DNA from: JBDTNK01 sp039933775
GTDB lineage: Bacteria > Chloroflexota > Limnocylindria > QHBO01
DNA: 27,503 nt
Assembly (NCBI GenBank): GCA_039933775.1
Contig: JBDTNK010000028.1
Coordinates: forward strand, 1-27,503
Reading direction: 5' to 3'
Below the pieces are notes generated by a model. The model was not told where the DNA came from. It made no database searches and saw only the letters and a list, made by a program, of their open reading frames with translations. The position numbers were made by a program, and so were the translations under genes. Of the stretch, positions 15,559 to 23,851 are shown piece by piece (position 1 is the first letter of the stretch; the number at the start of each line of letters is the position of its first letter).

Positions 15559-17006
15559 TACGGCAGGTAGTTGCGCGGATTCTCCCAGGTGCCACGATCG
15601 TTGACCGCGAAGTGGAGATGGCAGCCGGTCGAGAAGCCGGTGCTCGCCTCGTAGCCGATCACCTGCCCGCTGAGCACGATCTGCCCCGGGTAGACCACGA
15701 CCTGCGGCGAAATGTGCCAATACCACGTCAGCGTTCCGCCGCCGTGATCCACCACCACGCCGTAGCCCGAATCGAATGGTGCGAGCGGCTGGCCTGACGC
15801 CGCGACGACGCCCTCCTTGGCGGCGAGGATCGGCGTTCCGCAGCCGCCGGACATGTCGAGTCCGGCGTGGAAGTGGGCGTAGTTGGTTCCGCCGTAGGTA
15901 TAGGACGGCTCGAGGCCGAAGCTCGTCGGGCCCCACTCCTGGGTGATCTGCGTGGCCGCCTCCGGCCAGCGGAAGCCGTTCGCCGACGTGGCATTCGCGT
16001 TCTGCTGCTGGAGCTGTTCCTGCGCGCGGCGCTCGGCCTCGCGCCTGCGCGCCTCCTCGACCTGGCGCTGGCGTTCCGCCTCGGCGGCGACCAGTTGCTG
16101 GACGAGCGCCTCCTGGGCCTGCGCCGCCCTGGTATTGGCCGCGTAGCTCTCCTCGACGTCAGCCTGCGCCGCGAGCATCGCGTTGAGGACCGCTGCCTGC
16201 TGGACGCGCTTCTTGTCGGCCGCCGCCTTCAGCTCTGCCAGCCGCGTCTCCATCGTGGCCAGCTCTGCCTGCCGCGCCTCGAGGTTCTCCTGTTCAGTCT
16301 GGGCGGCATGGCGTGCCTTGGTCAGCTCCAGGCGTCCCTCGGTCAGCGTCCGGCGCTTGATGCGCAGCTCCTCGCGCATGGTGCGGATGTCGGCGGCGAG
16401 CTGTTCGTCCTGTTCGCTGATCGTCATCAGGTAGCCGACCTGCGCCGACGCCGTGTCGAACGAATCGGCGGAGAGGATGATTTCGAGCAACGAGGTCTGG
16501 CTCTGCTCATACGCGGAACGCAGGTGGTCCTGCAGCAGGTCCTCGCGCTCACCCAGCTCGCGGTCCTGGGCATCGATATCGGCCGCCACGGCGGTCAGCT
16601 GCGCATCGAGCTCGGCGACCTGGGCACGCAGCTGCGCGATGCGGTCGACGATGACGGCGATCTGATTGCGCACCTGGACCAGCAGCCCGGCGACGCGGTC
16701 GTACTCGGCGCTGACATCGGCCAGCTCAGCGGTGGCGACGTCGAGCGACACGTCGAGCTGGTGCGCCGCGCTCTCGAGGTCGGCCAGCTGCTGGCGCTGG
16801 GCAGCAAGCGTCGCCTGGAGCTCAGACTGACGCGCCTTGGCTTCAGAGATCGGATCGGCGGCAAGGGCCGGGCCGCGATCGGTGGTTGTGACGATGCTCA
16901 TCCCGGCCGTCACCAGGGCAATCAGCGTGACGGCAAGGATGGAGCGCCGCCTCATCCGGCGGGGTTCCGTCCGATATGCATCTGTGGAGCCTCGGTACAA
17001 GCGCAC
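15558..17006 (-). CDS. secreted coiled-coil M23 peptidase, EnvC/CwlO-like
   Basis: 482-residue cell-envelope protein, probably a peptidoglycan endopeptidase or activator. A signal peptide lies at about 18-50 (MRRRSILAVTLIALVTAG to ALA), then a coiled coil from 51 to about 345 rich in Gln, Glu, Ala and Arg, then a C-terminal M23 (LytM) domain. Zinc and catalytic residues are present: His380 and Asp384 (HFHAGLDMS), His431 (YWHIS), His463 and His465 (HLHF). With all of these kept, it should be an active enzyme, unlike degenerate EnvC. The start GTG 17004-17006 is chosen because TAGCAT lies exactly 6 nt upstream; ATG 16955 just before the basic n-region is the alternative. It is separated from the upstream membrane protein gene by 132 bases. 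Confidence 0.92.
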   Translation of the reverse strand: MRLYRGSTDAYRTEPRRMRRRSILAVTLIALVTAGMSIVTTTDRGPALAADPISEAKARQSELQATLAAQRQQLADLESAAHQLDVSLDVATAELADVSAEYDRVAGLLVQVRNQIAVIVDRIAQLRAQVAELDAQLTAVAADIDAQDRELGEREDLLQDHLRSAYEQSQTSLLEIILSADSFDTASAQVGYLMTISEQDEQLAADIRTMREELRIKRRTLTEGRLELTKARHAAQTEQENLEARQAELATMETRLAELKAAADKKRVQQAAVLNAMLAAQADVEESYAANTRAAQAQEALVQQLVAAEAERQRQVEEARRREAERRAQEQLQQQNANATSANGFRWPEAATQITQEWGPTSFGLEPSYTYGGTNYAHFHAGLDMSGGCGTPILAAKEGVVAASGQPLAPFDSGYGVVVDHGGGTLTWYWHISPQVVVYPGQIVLSGQVIGYEASTGFSTGCHLHFAVNDRGTWENPRNYLP

Positions 17007-17012
17007 CAGAGG

Positions 17013-17018
17013 ATGCTA
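17013..17018 (-). promoter_or_regulatory. -10 element, leaderless start of the M23 peptidase
   Basis: TAGCAT on the minus strand lies 6 nt (CCTCTG) before the GTG start. The same TAGCATCCTC string precedes the GTG of glgP at 13262. Confidence 0.5.
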
Positions 17019-17138
17019 TTGGCACCATCCTCGGGCGACGAGGCGACGAGAGTACTACACCGGTATGGCCCTCATGCAACCGGGCATGCATGGCCCGATG
17101 GAGCCAGCTCGCGCCCGCCACCCCCGGTCAGCTGCTCG

Positions 17139-18200
17139 TCAGCGGCTGCCCGGCGGCCGCTTCGAGCGTCGACCCAGCGCGGCCCCCGCGATCGCCGCCG
17201 CCGCCATCAGCGCCCACGTTCGAGGCTTCCACGGCCGGCGGCTGACCGGCACCGCCAGACCGGATGGAGCCAGCGCCGGCGCCGGCATGCCACCCGCTCG
17301 GGCGAGCGCGGCTTCCCGGGCCTCCGCCGCGAGGGCCTCATCATCGACCGCGCTGGCGCGCGCGAACTCGGCGCCCAGCAGCACCACGACGCTGGCGAAG
17401 TACAAGAAGGCGAGCAGAGTGATGGCGGTGGAGATAGGGCCGAAGGCGGAGTCGTAGCGCGCGACACCGGTCGCGTAGTACGTAAACCCGAAGCGCAGCA
17501 CCGTCCACAGCAGTGTCGCGGCCAGCGCTCCCGGCCAGACCTCGGCAAACGTCACCTTTCGATTGGGCACGACGCGATAGACGAGCAGAAACGCGATGAA
17601 GATGAGGACCAGTGGCACGACCAGGCCGATGCCTGCGAGCGCCCAGCCACCGCCGGGAATGGCGGCAAGGACCGATGCCGCCTGCTCCTGCAGGATCCCT
17701 GTCACGACCCCGGTGGCAACCGAGCCGATCGCGAGTACGCCGGTCACGCCCAGCAGCAGGAGCCCGACGAGCTTGTCGGCCAGAAAGCCTCGCTTCGGCG
17801 CATCGCTGAATGCGCGCGAGACGCCGGTCGAGAGCGCCGAGAAGACGCCGAGCGCGCTCCACAGCAGGAGCACGAAGCCGACGATGGTGATGCCGCCGCG
17901 CGAGTCGATGACCGCGTCGATCACGCCGCCGATCGCGTCCGCGTCGAGCGGCGTGCCGCTCTGGATCTGGTCGATGATGAAGCGGCGGGCCTCGCCCTGG
18001 TCGACGACGAAGCTCAGCACCACCACGCCGAGCACCAGCAGCTGGAACATTGAGAGCACCGAGAAGTAGGCCATGCTTCCAGCGCTCTGCAACGCGTCGT
18101 GCTGAAAGAAGCCCAGGACGGCCGAGCGCATGATGCGTGTGGTGCGGTGAGCCTTGAGCCATCGGTCGATGGCGTGCAGGCGAGCCTTGATCTGATCCAT
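17139..18200 (-). CDS. YihY/virulence factor BrkB family membrane protein
   Basis: 353-residue inner-membrane protein with about six hydrophobic segments. The early segment FFQHDALQSAGSMAYFSVLS and the central GGITIVGFVLLLWSALGVFS plus PNRKVTFAEVWPGALAATLL are characteristic of the YihY/YhjD/BrkB family (once misnamed RNase BN). The biochemical role of this family is not settled. ATG 18198-18200 is chosen because a TTTGAT hexamer lies 6 nt upstream; a TTG seven codons earlier is possible. The last 60 residues are Ala/Arg/Pro-rich. It is divergent from the polymerase gene with 55 bases between. Confidence 0.88.
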   Translation of the reverse strand: MDQIKARLHAIDRWLKAHRTTRIMRSAVLGFFQHDALQSAGSMAYFSVLSMFQLLVLGVVVLSFVVDQGEARRFIIDQIQSGTPLDADAIGGVIDAVIDSRGGITIVGFVLLLWSALGVFSALSTGVSRAFSDAPKRGFLADKLVGLLLLGVTGVLAIGSVATGVVTGILQEQAASVLAAIPGGGWALAGIGLVVPLVLIFIAFLLVYRVVPNRKVTFAEVWPGALAATLLWTVLRFGFTYYATGVARYDSAFGPISTAITLLAFLYFASVVVLLGAEFARASAVDDEALAAEAREAALARAGGMPAPALAPSGLAVPVSRRPWKPRTWALMAAAAIAGAALGRRSKRPPGSR

Positions 18201-18255
18201 CGGTCCATCAAATCTTCGCAAGCACTATGCCGCGCCGGGTGAGTACCCTGTGCCA
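18201..18255. promoter_or_regulatory. divergent leaderless promoters, YihY and polymerase
   Basis: Minus strand: TTTGAT (18212-18207), 6 nt, ATG of the YihY gene. Plus strand: TACCCT (18244-18249), 6 nt, ATG 18256 of the polymerase. No Shine-Dalgarno is seen at either start. Confidence 0.45.
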
Positions 18256-19707
18256 ATGCCGCGCGACGAATCGGTGACGCTCGACCTGGATGGCGGCGAG
18301 GTGACGATTTCGAACCCCTCGAAGGTCTATTTCGAGCGGGCCGGCATCACCAAGCTGGACCTCGTCACCTATTACCTCGCGGTGGCCGATGGCGCCCTGC
18401 GGGGCGTCCGGGACAGACCGATGGCGCTGAAGCGCTTCGTCGACGGAGCCGCCGGCACGCCGTTCTTCCAGAAGCGAGCGCCCAAGAACACGCCGCCGTA
18501 TATCTCGACCGTCGAGCTGTCGTTTCCGTCGGGGCGCACCGCGGACGAGGTCGTCGTCTCGAATGCCGCCGCGCTGGCGTGGGTTGTCAACCTGGGCTGC
18601 ATCGATCTCAACCCGCACCCGGTGCGCGCGGCCGACCTCGGGCATCCCGATGAGCTGCGAGTCGATCTCGATCCCGGCCCGGGCGTTTCGTGGGAGGACG
18701 TGCGCCGCGTCGCGCTTGTCGTGCGGGAGGTGCTGGTTGATCACGGCATGACCGCATGGCCGAAGACATCGGGCTCGCGTGGCATCCACGTTTACATCCG
18801 GATCGAGCCGCGCTGGGAGTTCGGCGAGGTGCGCCGCTGCGCGCTGGCGCTCGCCCGGGAAGTGGAGCGGCGGGCACCCGAGATCGCCACCTCGAAGTGG
18901 TGGAAGGAGGAGCGGCACGGCGTCTTTCTGGACTACAACCAGAACGCCAAGGACCGCACGGTGGCGTCGGCCTACTCGGTGCGCCCCGTGCCATCCGCGC
19001 AGGTCTCAACGCCGCTGACCTGGAACGAGGTGCCAACTGCCGAGCTGGGCGATTTCACGCTGCGGTCCGTACCGCCGCGCTATGCGGCGCTGGGTGATGT
19101 GGGCGCCGGCATCGACGACGAGGCGTTCTCGCTGGAGCCGCTGCTCGAGCTCGTCGCTCGGCAGGAGGCCGAGGGCGAGGGCGACGCGCCGTGGCCACCC
19201 AACTACGCGAAGCAGCCAGGCGAGCCGCCGCGCGTCCAACCTTCGAAGGCCCGCCGCGCGGCCGGGGCCGGGGCCGGGGCCGACGTGGAGCCTGGGGTCG
19301 ACGTAGTGCCCGATGCCCGCCGACGCATCGCCGAAGCGCCGCCGTCGGATCCTTCGGCGCCGCGCGGGCGAGCCGGCTCCGTGCCCCGGGCGATGCCCTC
19401 GCCACCGGCACGTCGCGCTGATGGCACCGTCTCCCCCACCGGGCGACGCCGCTCGACGCAGCCACTCACCGTCATCGCGCAGGCCGCGGACAAGCCCGAT
19501 GCTCTCGCCGGCCTGGACCGTTGGCGCGCACGCCACCCCGAAGCCGCCGCGCACGTGGCGGAAGAGGACGTGCTGGTCGACGGGATGCGCGGGACCTCGT
19601 CACTGTGGTGGCGAGTGCGAGTGAACCTGCGCAACGTCCCAGTCGAGCTGCGCCCCGCCGACGAGCCGCCGGACCCGGACTATGACCCCTGGGCCGACTA
19701 CCGCTGA
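18256..19707 (+). CDS. LigD-type polymerase/primase (archaeo-eukaryotic primase fold), stand-alone
   Basis: 483 residues. The polymerase domain of bacterial LigD adds nucleotides, often ribonucleotides, at DNA breaks in non-homologous end joining. Motif I is VDLDPGPG (Asp137, Asp139), motif II SGSRGIHVYIR (Ser172, His178) and motif III FLDYNQNA (Asp226); all three metal-binding acidic residues are present, so it should be active. The domain ends near residue 300. It is followed by a Pro/Ala/Arg-rich linker including Gly-Ala repeats, and a C-terminal part of about 80 residues (LTVIAQAADKPDALAGLDRW and following) that I do not recognise. No ligase or phosphoesterase domain is fused; a separate LigC-type ligase lies 3 kb away. 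ATG 18256 is preferred over GTG 18250 by its spacing from TACCCT. Confidence 0.92.
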   Translation: MPRDESVTLDLDGGEVTISNPSKVYFERAGITKLDLVTYYLAVADGALRGVRDRPMALKRFVDGAAGTPFFQKRAPKNTPPYISTVELSFPSGRTADEVVVSNAAALAWVVNLGCIDLNPHPVRAADLGHPDELRVDLDPGPGVSWEDVRRVALVVREVLVDHGMTAWPKTSGSRGIHVYIRIEPRWEFGEVRRCALALAREVERRAPEIATSKWWKEERHGVFLDYNQNAKDRTVASAYSVRPVPSAQVSTPLTWNEVPTAELGDFTLRSVPPRYAALGDVGAGIDDEAFSLEPLLELVARQEAEGEGDAPWPPNYAKQPGEPPRVQPSKARRAAGAGAGADVEPGVDVVPDARRRIAEAPPSDPSAPRGRAGSVPRAMPSPPARRADGTVSPTGRRRSTQPLTVIAQAADKPDALAGLDRWRARHPEAAAHVAEEDVLVDGMRGTSSLWWRVRVNLRNVPVELRPADEPPDPDYDPWADYR

Positions 19708-19741
19708 CCCGCGTCTTCGCCGGGGTTGGCACTCGCGCACC

Positions 19742-19883
19742 GGCGGGAGTAACGGACAAGGGTTGGCCGAACTCGAGCACCGGCGGGACGAACGACAAGG
19801 CACACCGACAGATCGGGGCCGATCTTCGCCGTTCCTCGTCCATGGGCGGGACGAACGGCGAAGAAGTGTCCGATACTCCCGCC
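19742..19883. terminator. nested inverted repeats between convergent genes
   Basis: Outer arms GGCGGGAGTAACGGACA (19742-19758) and TGTCCGATACTCCCGCC (19867-19883) pair in 16 of 17 positions. Inside is a hairpin: CTTCGCCGTTC (19824-19834) pairs with GAACGGCGAAG (19853-19863), extended by GTCC/GGAC with a three-base bulge and a 7-nt loop. A third motif copy, ACCGGCGGGACGAACGACAA, begins at 19781. The location between the ends of the polymerase (+) and GNAT (-) genes suggests a bidirectional terminator or 3'-end stabiliser; there is no T-run. Confidence 0.55.
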
Positions 19884-19944
19884 CGCGCGCAACTCCGGCC
19901 GTCCCCCGCGCCCGCGCCCGCCCGCGCCCGCGTCGCAGCGACGT

Positions 19945-20535
19945 TCACCCGCGCGCGATGCGCTCCTCCAGCCGCGCGCGCACCGCGGGCCACTCGTCGC
20001 GCAGGATCGAGTAGTAGACGGTGTCGCGGATGAAGCCATCGGGCAGGCGCATGTGACGCCGCAGGACGCCCTCGCGCACCCCGCCCAGGCGTTCGATCGC
20101 GAGCTGGGAGCGCTCATTCCGTCCATCGGTCTTCAGGGCGACCCGGCCCGCGCCGAGATCGTCGAAGGCGTACCGCAGCTGCAGCAGCTTCGCCTCTGAG
20201 TTGAGCGCCGTCCGCCAGCGCGATGCGGCGAGGAAGGTCCAGCCGATCTCGAGGCGCTCGGACGGCACGTCGATGTCACCGAAGCGCGTCGACCCGACCG
20301 CGCGGCCGGAATCCAGCGCGATCGTGGCCCAGGTCACGTAGCGGCCCTCCGCCGTGCCGGCCGCCGCTTCGTCGTACCAGGCATCCCAGCCGGACTGCAC
20401 GAAGAGCCCGGCACCAAGCCGCACCGCCTCCGCATCTTCGCCCACCGCTGCCTCCAGATCGGCCCGATGCGACTCCGCCAGCGGCTCGAGCCGCACGAAG
20501 CTCCCAGCCAGGACGAGCGACTCGGGGGCGCGCAT
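19945..20535 (-). CDS. GNAT-family N-acetyltransferase, RimJ/RimL-like
   Basis: 196-residue acetyl-CoA dependent acyltransferase. The order LAGSFVRLEPLAESH (first strand), then VGSTRFGDIDVPSERLEIGW, then TALNSEAKLLQLRYAFDDLG and VALKTDGRNERSQLAIERLG fits RimJ/RimL-type GNAT proteins (Acetyltransf_3), where the last segments form the acetyl-CoA site. ATG 20533-20535 lies 10 bases after the DUF885 stop, so the two form an operon. Substrate unknown; protein N-termini, small molecules or drugs are all seen in this family. Confidence 0.88.
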   Translation of the reverse strand: MRAPESLVLAGSFVRLEPLAESHRADLEAAVGEDAEAVRLGAGLFVQSGWDAWYDEAAAGTAEGRYVTWATIALDSGRAVGSTRFGDIDVPSERLEIGWTFLAASRWRTALNSEAKLLQLRYAFDDLGAGRVALKTDGRNERSQLAIERLGGVREGVLRRHMRLPDGFIRDTVYYSILRDEWPAVRARLEERIARG

Positions 20536-20545
20536 CAGCCGCGGA

Positions 20546-22246
20546 TCACGCCTGGGCCACCGCCGCCTCGACCCAGCCGGGAATCTCGCGCCGCAGCGTC
20601 TCCAGCGGCAGCGACCCGTGACCGAGCACCTCGTCGTGGAAGGCGCGCAGATCGAACCGATCGCCCATCGCCGCGCGCACCTCGTCTCGGGCGCGCTCGA
20701 TCTCGCGCTGGCCCATCTTGTACGACAGCGCCTGGCCGGGCCAGATCGTGTATCGGTCGACCTCGATCGCCGCGTCGACCATCGGCAACGAGCCGCGCTC
20801 GTGCATGAACGTGATCGCCCGTTCGCGCGACCAGCCGAAGGCGTGGATGCCCGAGTCGACGACCAGTCGCGCCGCGCGGAACGACTGCGCCTCCAGCATT
20901 CCGAGCCGCTCCTGGTCGCTCTCGTACAGCCCCATCTCGTCCGCCAGGCGCTCGGTGTAGAGGCCCCAGCCCTCGGCGTACGCGGCCCCAACCAGGCGCG
21001 AGCCGAGGGTCCGGAACGCGGGAAGCCCGGTGAGCTCCTGCTCGATCCCGATCTGGAAGTGGTGGCCCGGCGTCGCCTCGTGGAAGGTGATCGCCGCGAT
21101 CTTGTGCAGCTGCCGCTCGTGCGGCTCGAACGTGTTGAGGTAGTACTGGCCCGGCCGGCCGCCATCCAGCCGCGGCGGCATGTAGAACGCGGGCGGCGAC
21201 TCGCGCTCGCGGTAGCTCTCCACCGCCATGACCACGCAGTCCGCCGTCGGAAGCCGGCCGAAGTAGCGCGGCGCCGTGGCGAAGGCGCGCGCCGTCTGCT
21301 CCTGCGCGAGCTCCACGATCCGGTTCGGGTCATCGGTGTGGTTCGCGGGGTCGGCCAGCAGCGCCGCCGCAAGCTCGTGTCGGTCGGCGTGTCCCAGGCG
21401 GCGCGCGATCTCATCCTTCTCCGCCTCGATCCGCTCGAGGTCGGCGAGGCCGAAGTCGTGGACCTCCGGCGGGCTCGCCGCGACGGTCGTCTGCAGACGA
21501 ATCGACAGCGCATAGGCCGCCTCGCCATCCGGCGTCGCCGAAAGCCCGGGCTCCGGCCGGGCCTTGGCGCGGTACGTCTCGACCAGGTAATCGCGCAGCG
21601 ATTGCAGTGCGGGATAGACGTGCTGCTCCACGGCGGACCGCACGCGCTCGCGTGCGACATCGGTCTGCACGCCGGCCAGGACCACCGCCGGCGATTCGGC
21701 GACGGGCGTCGCAAGCATGCGCTCGATCTGCTCGATCGCCCGCGTGACCGGCACCACGGCCTGGGTCCGGCCATCCGCCACGCCCTCCGCCAGCGTGGCG
21801 AGGTGCTCCTCGATCATGCGCGGATACGCCGCGAACCTCGTCAGCAGCGTGTCGAGCCGAGCGTCGGTGTCGACGCGCTGGTACTGCGCGATCTGCGCCG
21901 GGCTGGTCTGCGGCCCGCTGATGTGATCCAGCGAGAGCTGGTACATCTTCGCGTCGAGCGCCTCGAGCCCGTTGCGCGCCACGAGCGCGAGCATGTCGCG
22001 CGTGATGCGCGACTCGGTGTCGAGCTGCGCGTCGCCCATCGCCTCGATCGCCTGCAGCACGTCGCGGTAGGCGGTGGCGTCGGCGTCGCGGCCCGCCGGG
22101 CCAAGGTCCGGCAACTGGTCGTCGTAGCGCTCGTCACCGAGCAGCGTCGCGTAGAGCGGGTCGCGCTCGAGCACGCCCTCCCAGAATCGGTCGGCGAGGT
22201 CGGTGACGGCGGCGTTGGGGTCCTGCGAAATTCCCTCGGTGGGCAC
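20546..22246 (-). CDS. DUF885 family protein, probable metallopeptidase-like hydrolase
   Basis: 566-residue protein. FHEATPGHHFQ (His389, Glu390, His395, His396) resembles a zinc-peptidase HExxH-type site in the form HEATPGHH that defines DUF885, and AAYAEGWGLYTERLADEMG downstream carries a conserved Glu that could be the third ligand. Length fits the family (about 550-600 aa). No signal peptide is seen, so it is probably cytoplasmic. The start GTG 22244-22246 is chosen because AGGAG lies 7 nt upstream; TTG six bases earlier would be too close. A TAGACT hexamer at 22291-22286 could be its -10. Family-level function is peptidase-like; no substrate can be named. Confidence 0.88.
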   Translation of the reverse strand: MPTEGISQDPNAAVTDLADRFWEGVLERDPLYATLLGDERYDDQLPDLGPAGRDADATAYRDVLQAIEAMGDAQLDTESRITRDMLALVARNGLEALDAKMYQLSLDHISGPQTSPAQIAQYQRVDTDARLDTLLTRFAAYPRMIEEHLATLAEGVADGRTQAVVPVTRAIEQIERMLATPVAESPAVVLAGVQTDVARERVRSAVEQHVYPALQSLRDYLVETYRAKARPEPGLSATPDGEAAYALSIRLQTTVAASPPEVHDFGLADLERIEAEKDEIARRLGHADRHELAAALLADPANHTDDPNRIVELAQEQTARAFATAPRYFGRLPTADCVVMAVESYRERESPPAFYMPPRLDGGRPGQYYLNTFEPHERQLHKIAAITFHEATPGHHFQIGIEQELTGLPAFRTLGSRLVGAAYAEGWGLYTERLADEMGLYESDQERLGMLEAQSFRAARLVVDSGIHAFGWSRERAITFMHERGSLPMVDAAIEVDRYTIWPGQALSYKMGQREIERARDEVRAAMGDRFDLRAFHDEVLGHGSLPLETLRREIPGWVEAAVAQA

Positions 22247-22762
22247 GGACAATCTCCTGACTGGCGGCGCATGACTGCATTTCGGAGTCTAGCGATTCCT
22301 CCTGCGCAGGTGAGCAACCGAGCGCCAGCCGTCCCAGGCCACGTGCCCTCCGGTTGGACGCCGCTCGCTTCAAGCGCGGGAAGCCGCGCGACGCGTGGGG
22401 CGCCGGTGTGGCGGGAAACGTGGGGCGCCGAACTGACAATCTGTCCACAACGCCGTGCCCGCGGCGCTCGGAGGGGAGCATTGTCATGAACGCGACGCTA
22501 CACCAACGATCTGCGATCCCTTCGCCGGCCCAATGCTGCGACGCATGGTCATACGCACGCCACCTGCGCATTAGCAGGCAAACCGACGTGCATCGAGGCG
22601 GATACGGCTCACATCCACGCTCAGGATCGTTGCGAAGTGGCCCAACTGTGTCGCTAATGCACGCCACGAGCGCATTTGTCCATGCACGCCGCCGTTTCGG
22701 TCAGATGCTCGGCACGCGCGCATTTGTCCATGTACGCGGCCGTTTTCGGTGAGATGCGCGGC
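22247..22762. other. long intergenic region, AT-richer, with short repeats
   Basis: 516 bases between the DUF885 start and the ligase 3' end. From about 22430 the base composition is less GC-rich than the genes. It holds the string CGTGGGGCGCCG twice (near 22393 and 22419), an inverted pair GCATTAGC / GCTAATGC (22568-22575, 22653-22660), a DnaA-box-like CTGTCCACA (22441-22449) and a 45-bp tandem duplication at its end. An open frame at 22486-22752 has GC at only about 58% of third positions and is not believed to be a gene. Confidence 0.6.
22670..22762. repeat. two tandem ~45-bp repeats at the 3' end of the ligase gene
   Basis: Unit 1 (22670-22713) and unit 2 (22718-22762) both begin GCGCATTTGTCCATG and continue with a GCC-GTTTCGGT-GAGATG-like stretch; they differ by four substitutions and one extra T. 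Unit 2 ends at the base before the ligase stop codon. Both contain TTGTCCATG, and unit 1 contains TTTCGGTCA, the core string of the dispersed element at 1415 and 26408. Confidence 0.85.
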
Positions 22763-23851
22763 CTACCCGCCGAAGAGGTCGGTCAGCAGTGCGGCGGCGG
22801 TTTCTTCAAGCTGGTCGTAGCGGCAGTCGGCGGGCTGGCGATCGGGCCGCCAGCGACGGAACGTGGTGCCGTGCCGGAACCGGTCGCCCTGCAGATGGTC
22901 GTAGGCGACCTCGCATACCAGCTCCACCCGCAGCGGAACCCACGACAGGTCCTTGCCGCGGTTCCAGCGTGACGTCGCGCCGGGCAGGCGCCGACCGTCC
23001 GCGCCCGCGGCTTCCTGCCACTCCGCCCAGTCGCGCCACGGGTGCCCGTCGAGCGCGCCCTCGCGGTACGGCGCCAGCTCCTCGACCAGCTCGGCGCGCC
23101 GGGCCGCGGTGAACGATGACGTCACCCCCACGTGCTGGAGCTGGCCGGCGTCGTTGTACAACCCAAGCAGCAGCGATCCGACCAGCGTGCCCGGGCCGTT
23201 CTTGTGCCAGCGGAATCCGGCGACGGCGCAATCGGCGGTGCGGGCGTGCTTGATTTTCACCATCTCGCGCTTGTTCGGCAGGTACGGGCCCTCGGCGCGC
23301 TTCGCGACGACGCCGTCGAGACCGGCCCCCTCGAACTCGGTGAACCAGCGCTCGGCGAGCGCGGGATCGGACGTCGCCGGCGTGAGCAGGACCGATGACG
23401 GCGGCCCGGCCACCAGTCGCTCGAGGGCCGCCCGGCGCTCGGTGAACGGCGCGTCCCGCAGGTCAGCGGCGCCATCGGCCAGGCAGTCGAATGCCACGAA
23501 CGAGGACGGCGACTGCTCGGCGAGCATCGCCACGCGCGACGCCGCGGGGTGGATGCGCAGCAGGAGCGACTCAAATTGCAGGCCGTCATCGGTCGCGATG
23601 ACGATCTCGCCGTCGAGCACGAAGCGGGCATCCGGGCCGCCAATCGCCAAGAGCGGCGCCTCGAGCTCGGGAAAGTATCGGTTCAGTGGCTTGAGGTCGC
23701 GCGACTGGATGTGGACATCGGCTCCGTCGCGGAAGACAAGGGCGCGGAAGCCGTCCCACTTCGGCTCGTAGCGCCAGTCGTCGCCGGTCGGGATGGCGGG
23801 CTGTGGCTTCGCCAGCATCGGGGCAATGGGCGGCTCGATCGGATAGGCCAT
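22763..23851 (-). CDS. ligC: ATP-dependent DNA ligase, LigC-type
   Basis: 362-residue ligase that seals nicks using ATP. Motif I is EPKWDGFR with the adenylated Lys31; LDGE (80-82) is motif III-like; GLDGVVAKR (178-185) is motif IV and MVKIKH (197-202) motif V. The C-terminal 150 residues form the OB-fold domain. The length and the start PIEPPIAPMLAKP match mycobacterial LigC (about 358 aa), a back-up repair ligase, rather than LigB or the ligase domain of LigD. Start ATG 23849-23851 lies 6 nt after TATCAT. A separately encoded LigD-type polymerase is 3 kb away, and the two may cooperate in end joining or gap filling. Confidence 0.92.
   Translation of the reverse strand: MAYPIEPPIAPMLAKPQPAIPTGDDWRYEPKWDGFRALVFRDGADVHIQSRDLKPLNRYFPELEAPLLAIGGPDARFVLDGEIVIATDDGLQFESLLLRIHPAASRVAMLAEQSPSSFVAFDCLADGAADLRDAPFTERRAALERLVAGPPSSVLLTPATSDPALAERWFTEFEGAGLDGVVAKRAEGPYLPNKREMVKIKHARTADCAVAGFRWHKNGPGTLVGSLLLGLYNDAGQLQHVGVTSSFTAARRAELVEELAPYREGALDGHPWRDWAEWQEAAGADGRRLPGATSRWNRGKDLSWVPLRVELVCEVAYDHLQGDRFRHGTTFRRWRPDRQPADCRYDQLEETAAALLTDLFGG

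Noticed and set aside
20354..22489. A 711-codon plus-strand frame opposite the DUF885 gene
   Set aside because: Arg-rich shadow; the minus strand encodes the clear HEATPGHH family protein with a ribosome site.
22486..22752. An 88-codon plus-strand frame preceded by a GGGGAG ribosome-like string
   Set aside because: Only about 58% G/C at third positions, far below the real genes here, a very basic composition, and its end is the tandem repeat. I judge it non-coding, though a small expressed peptide cannot be fully excluded.
22670..22762. CRISPR-like repeats
   Set aside because: Only two units, separated by four bases, and not followed by any array.
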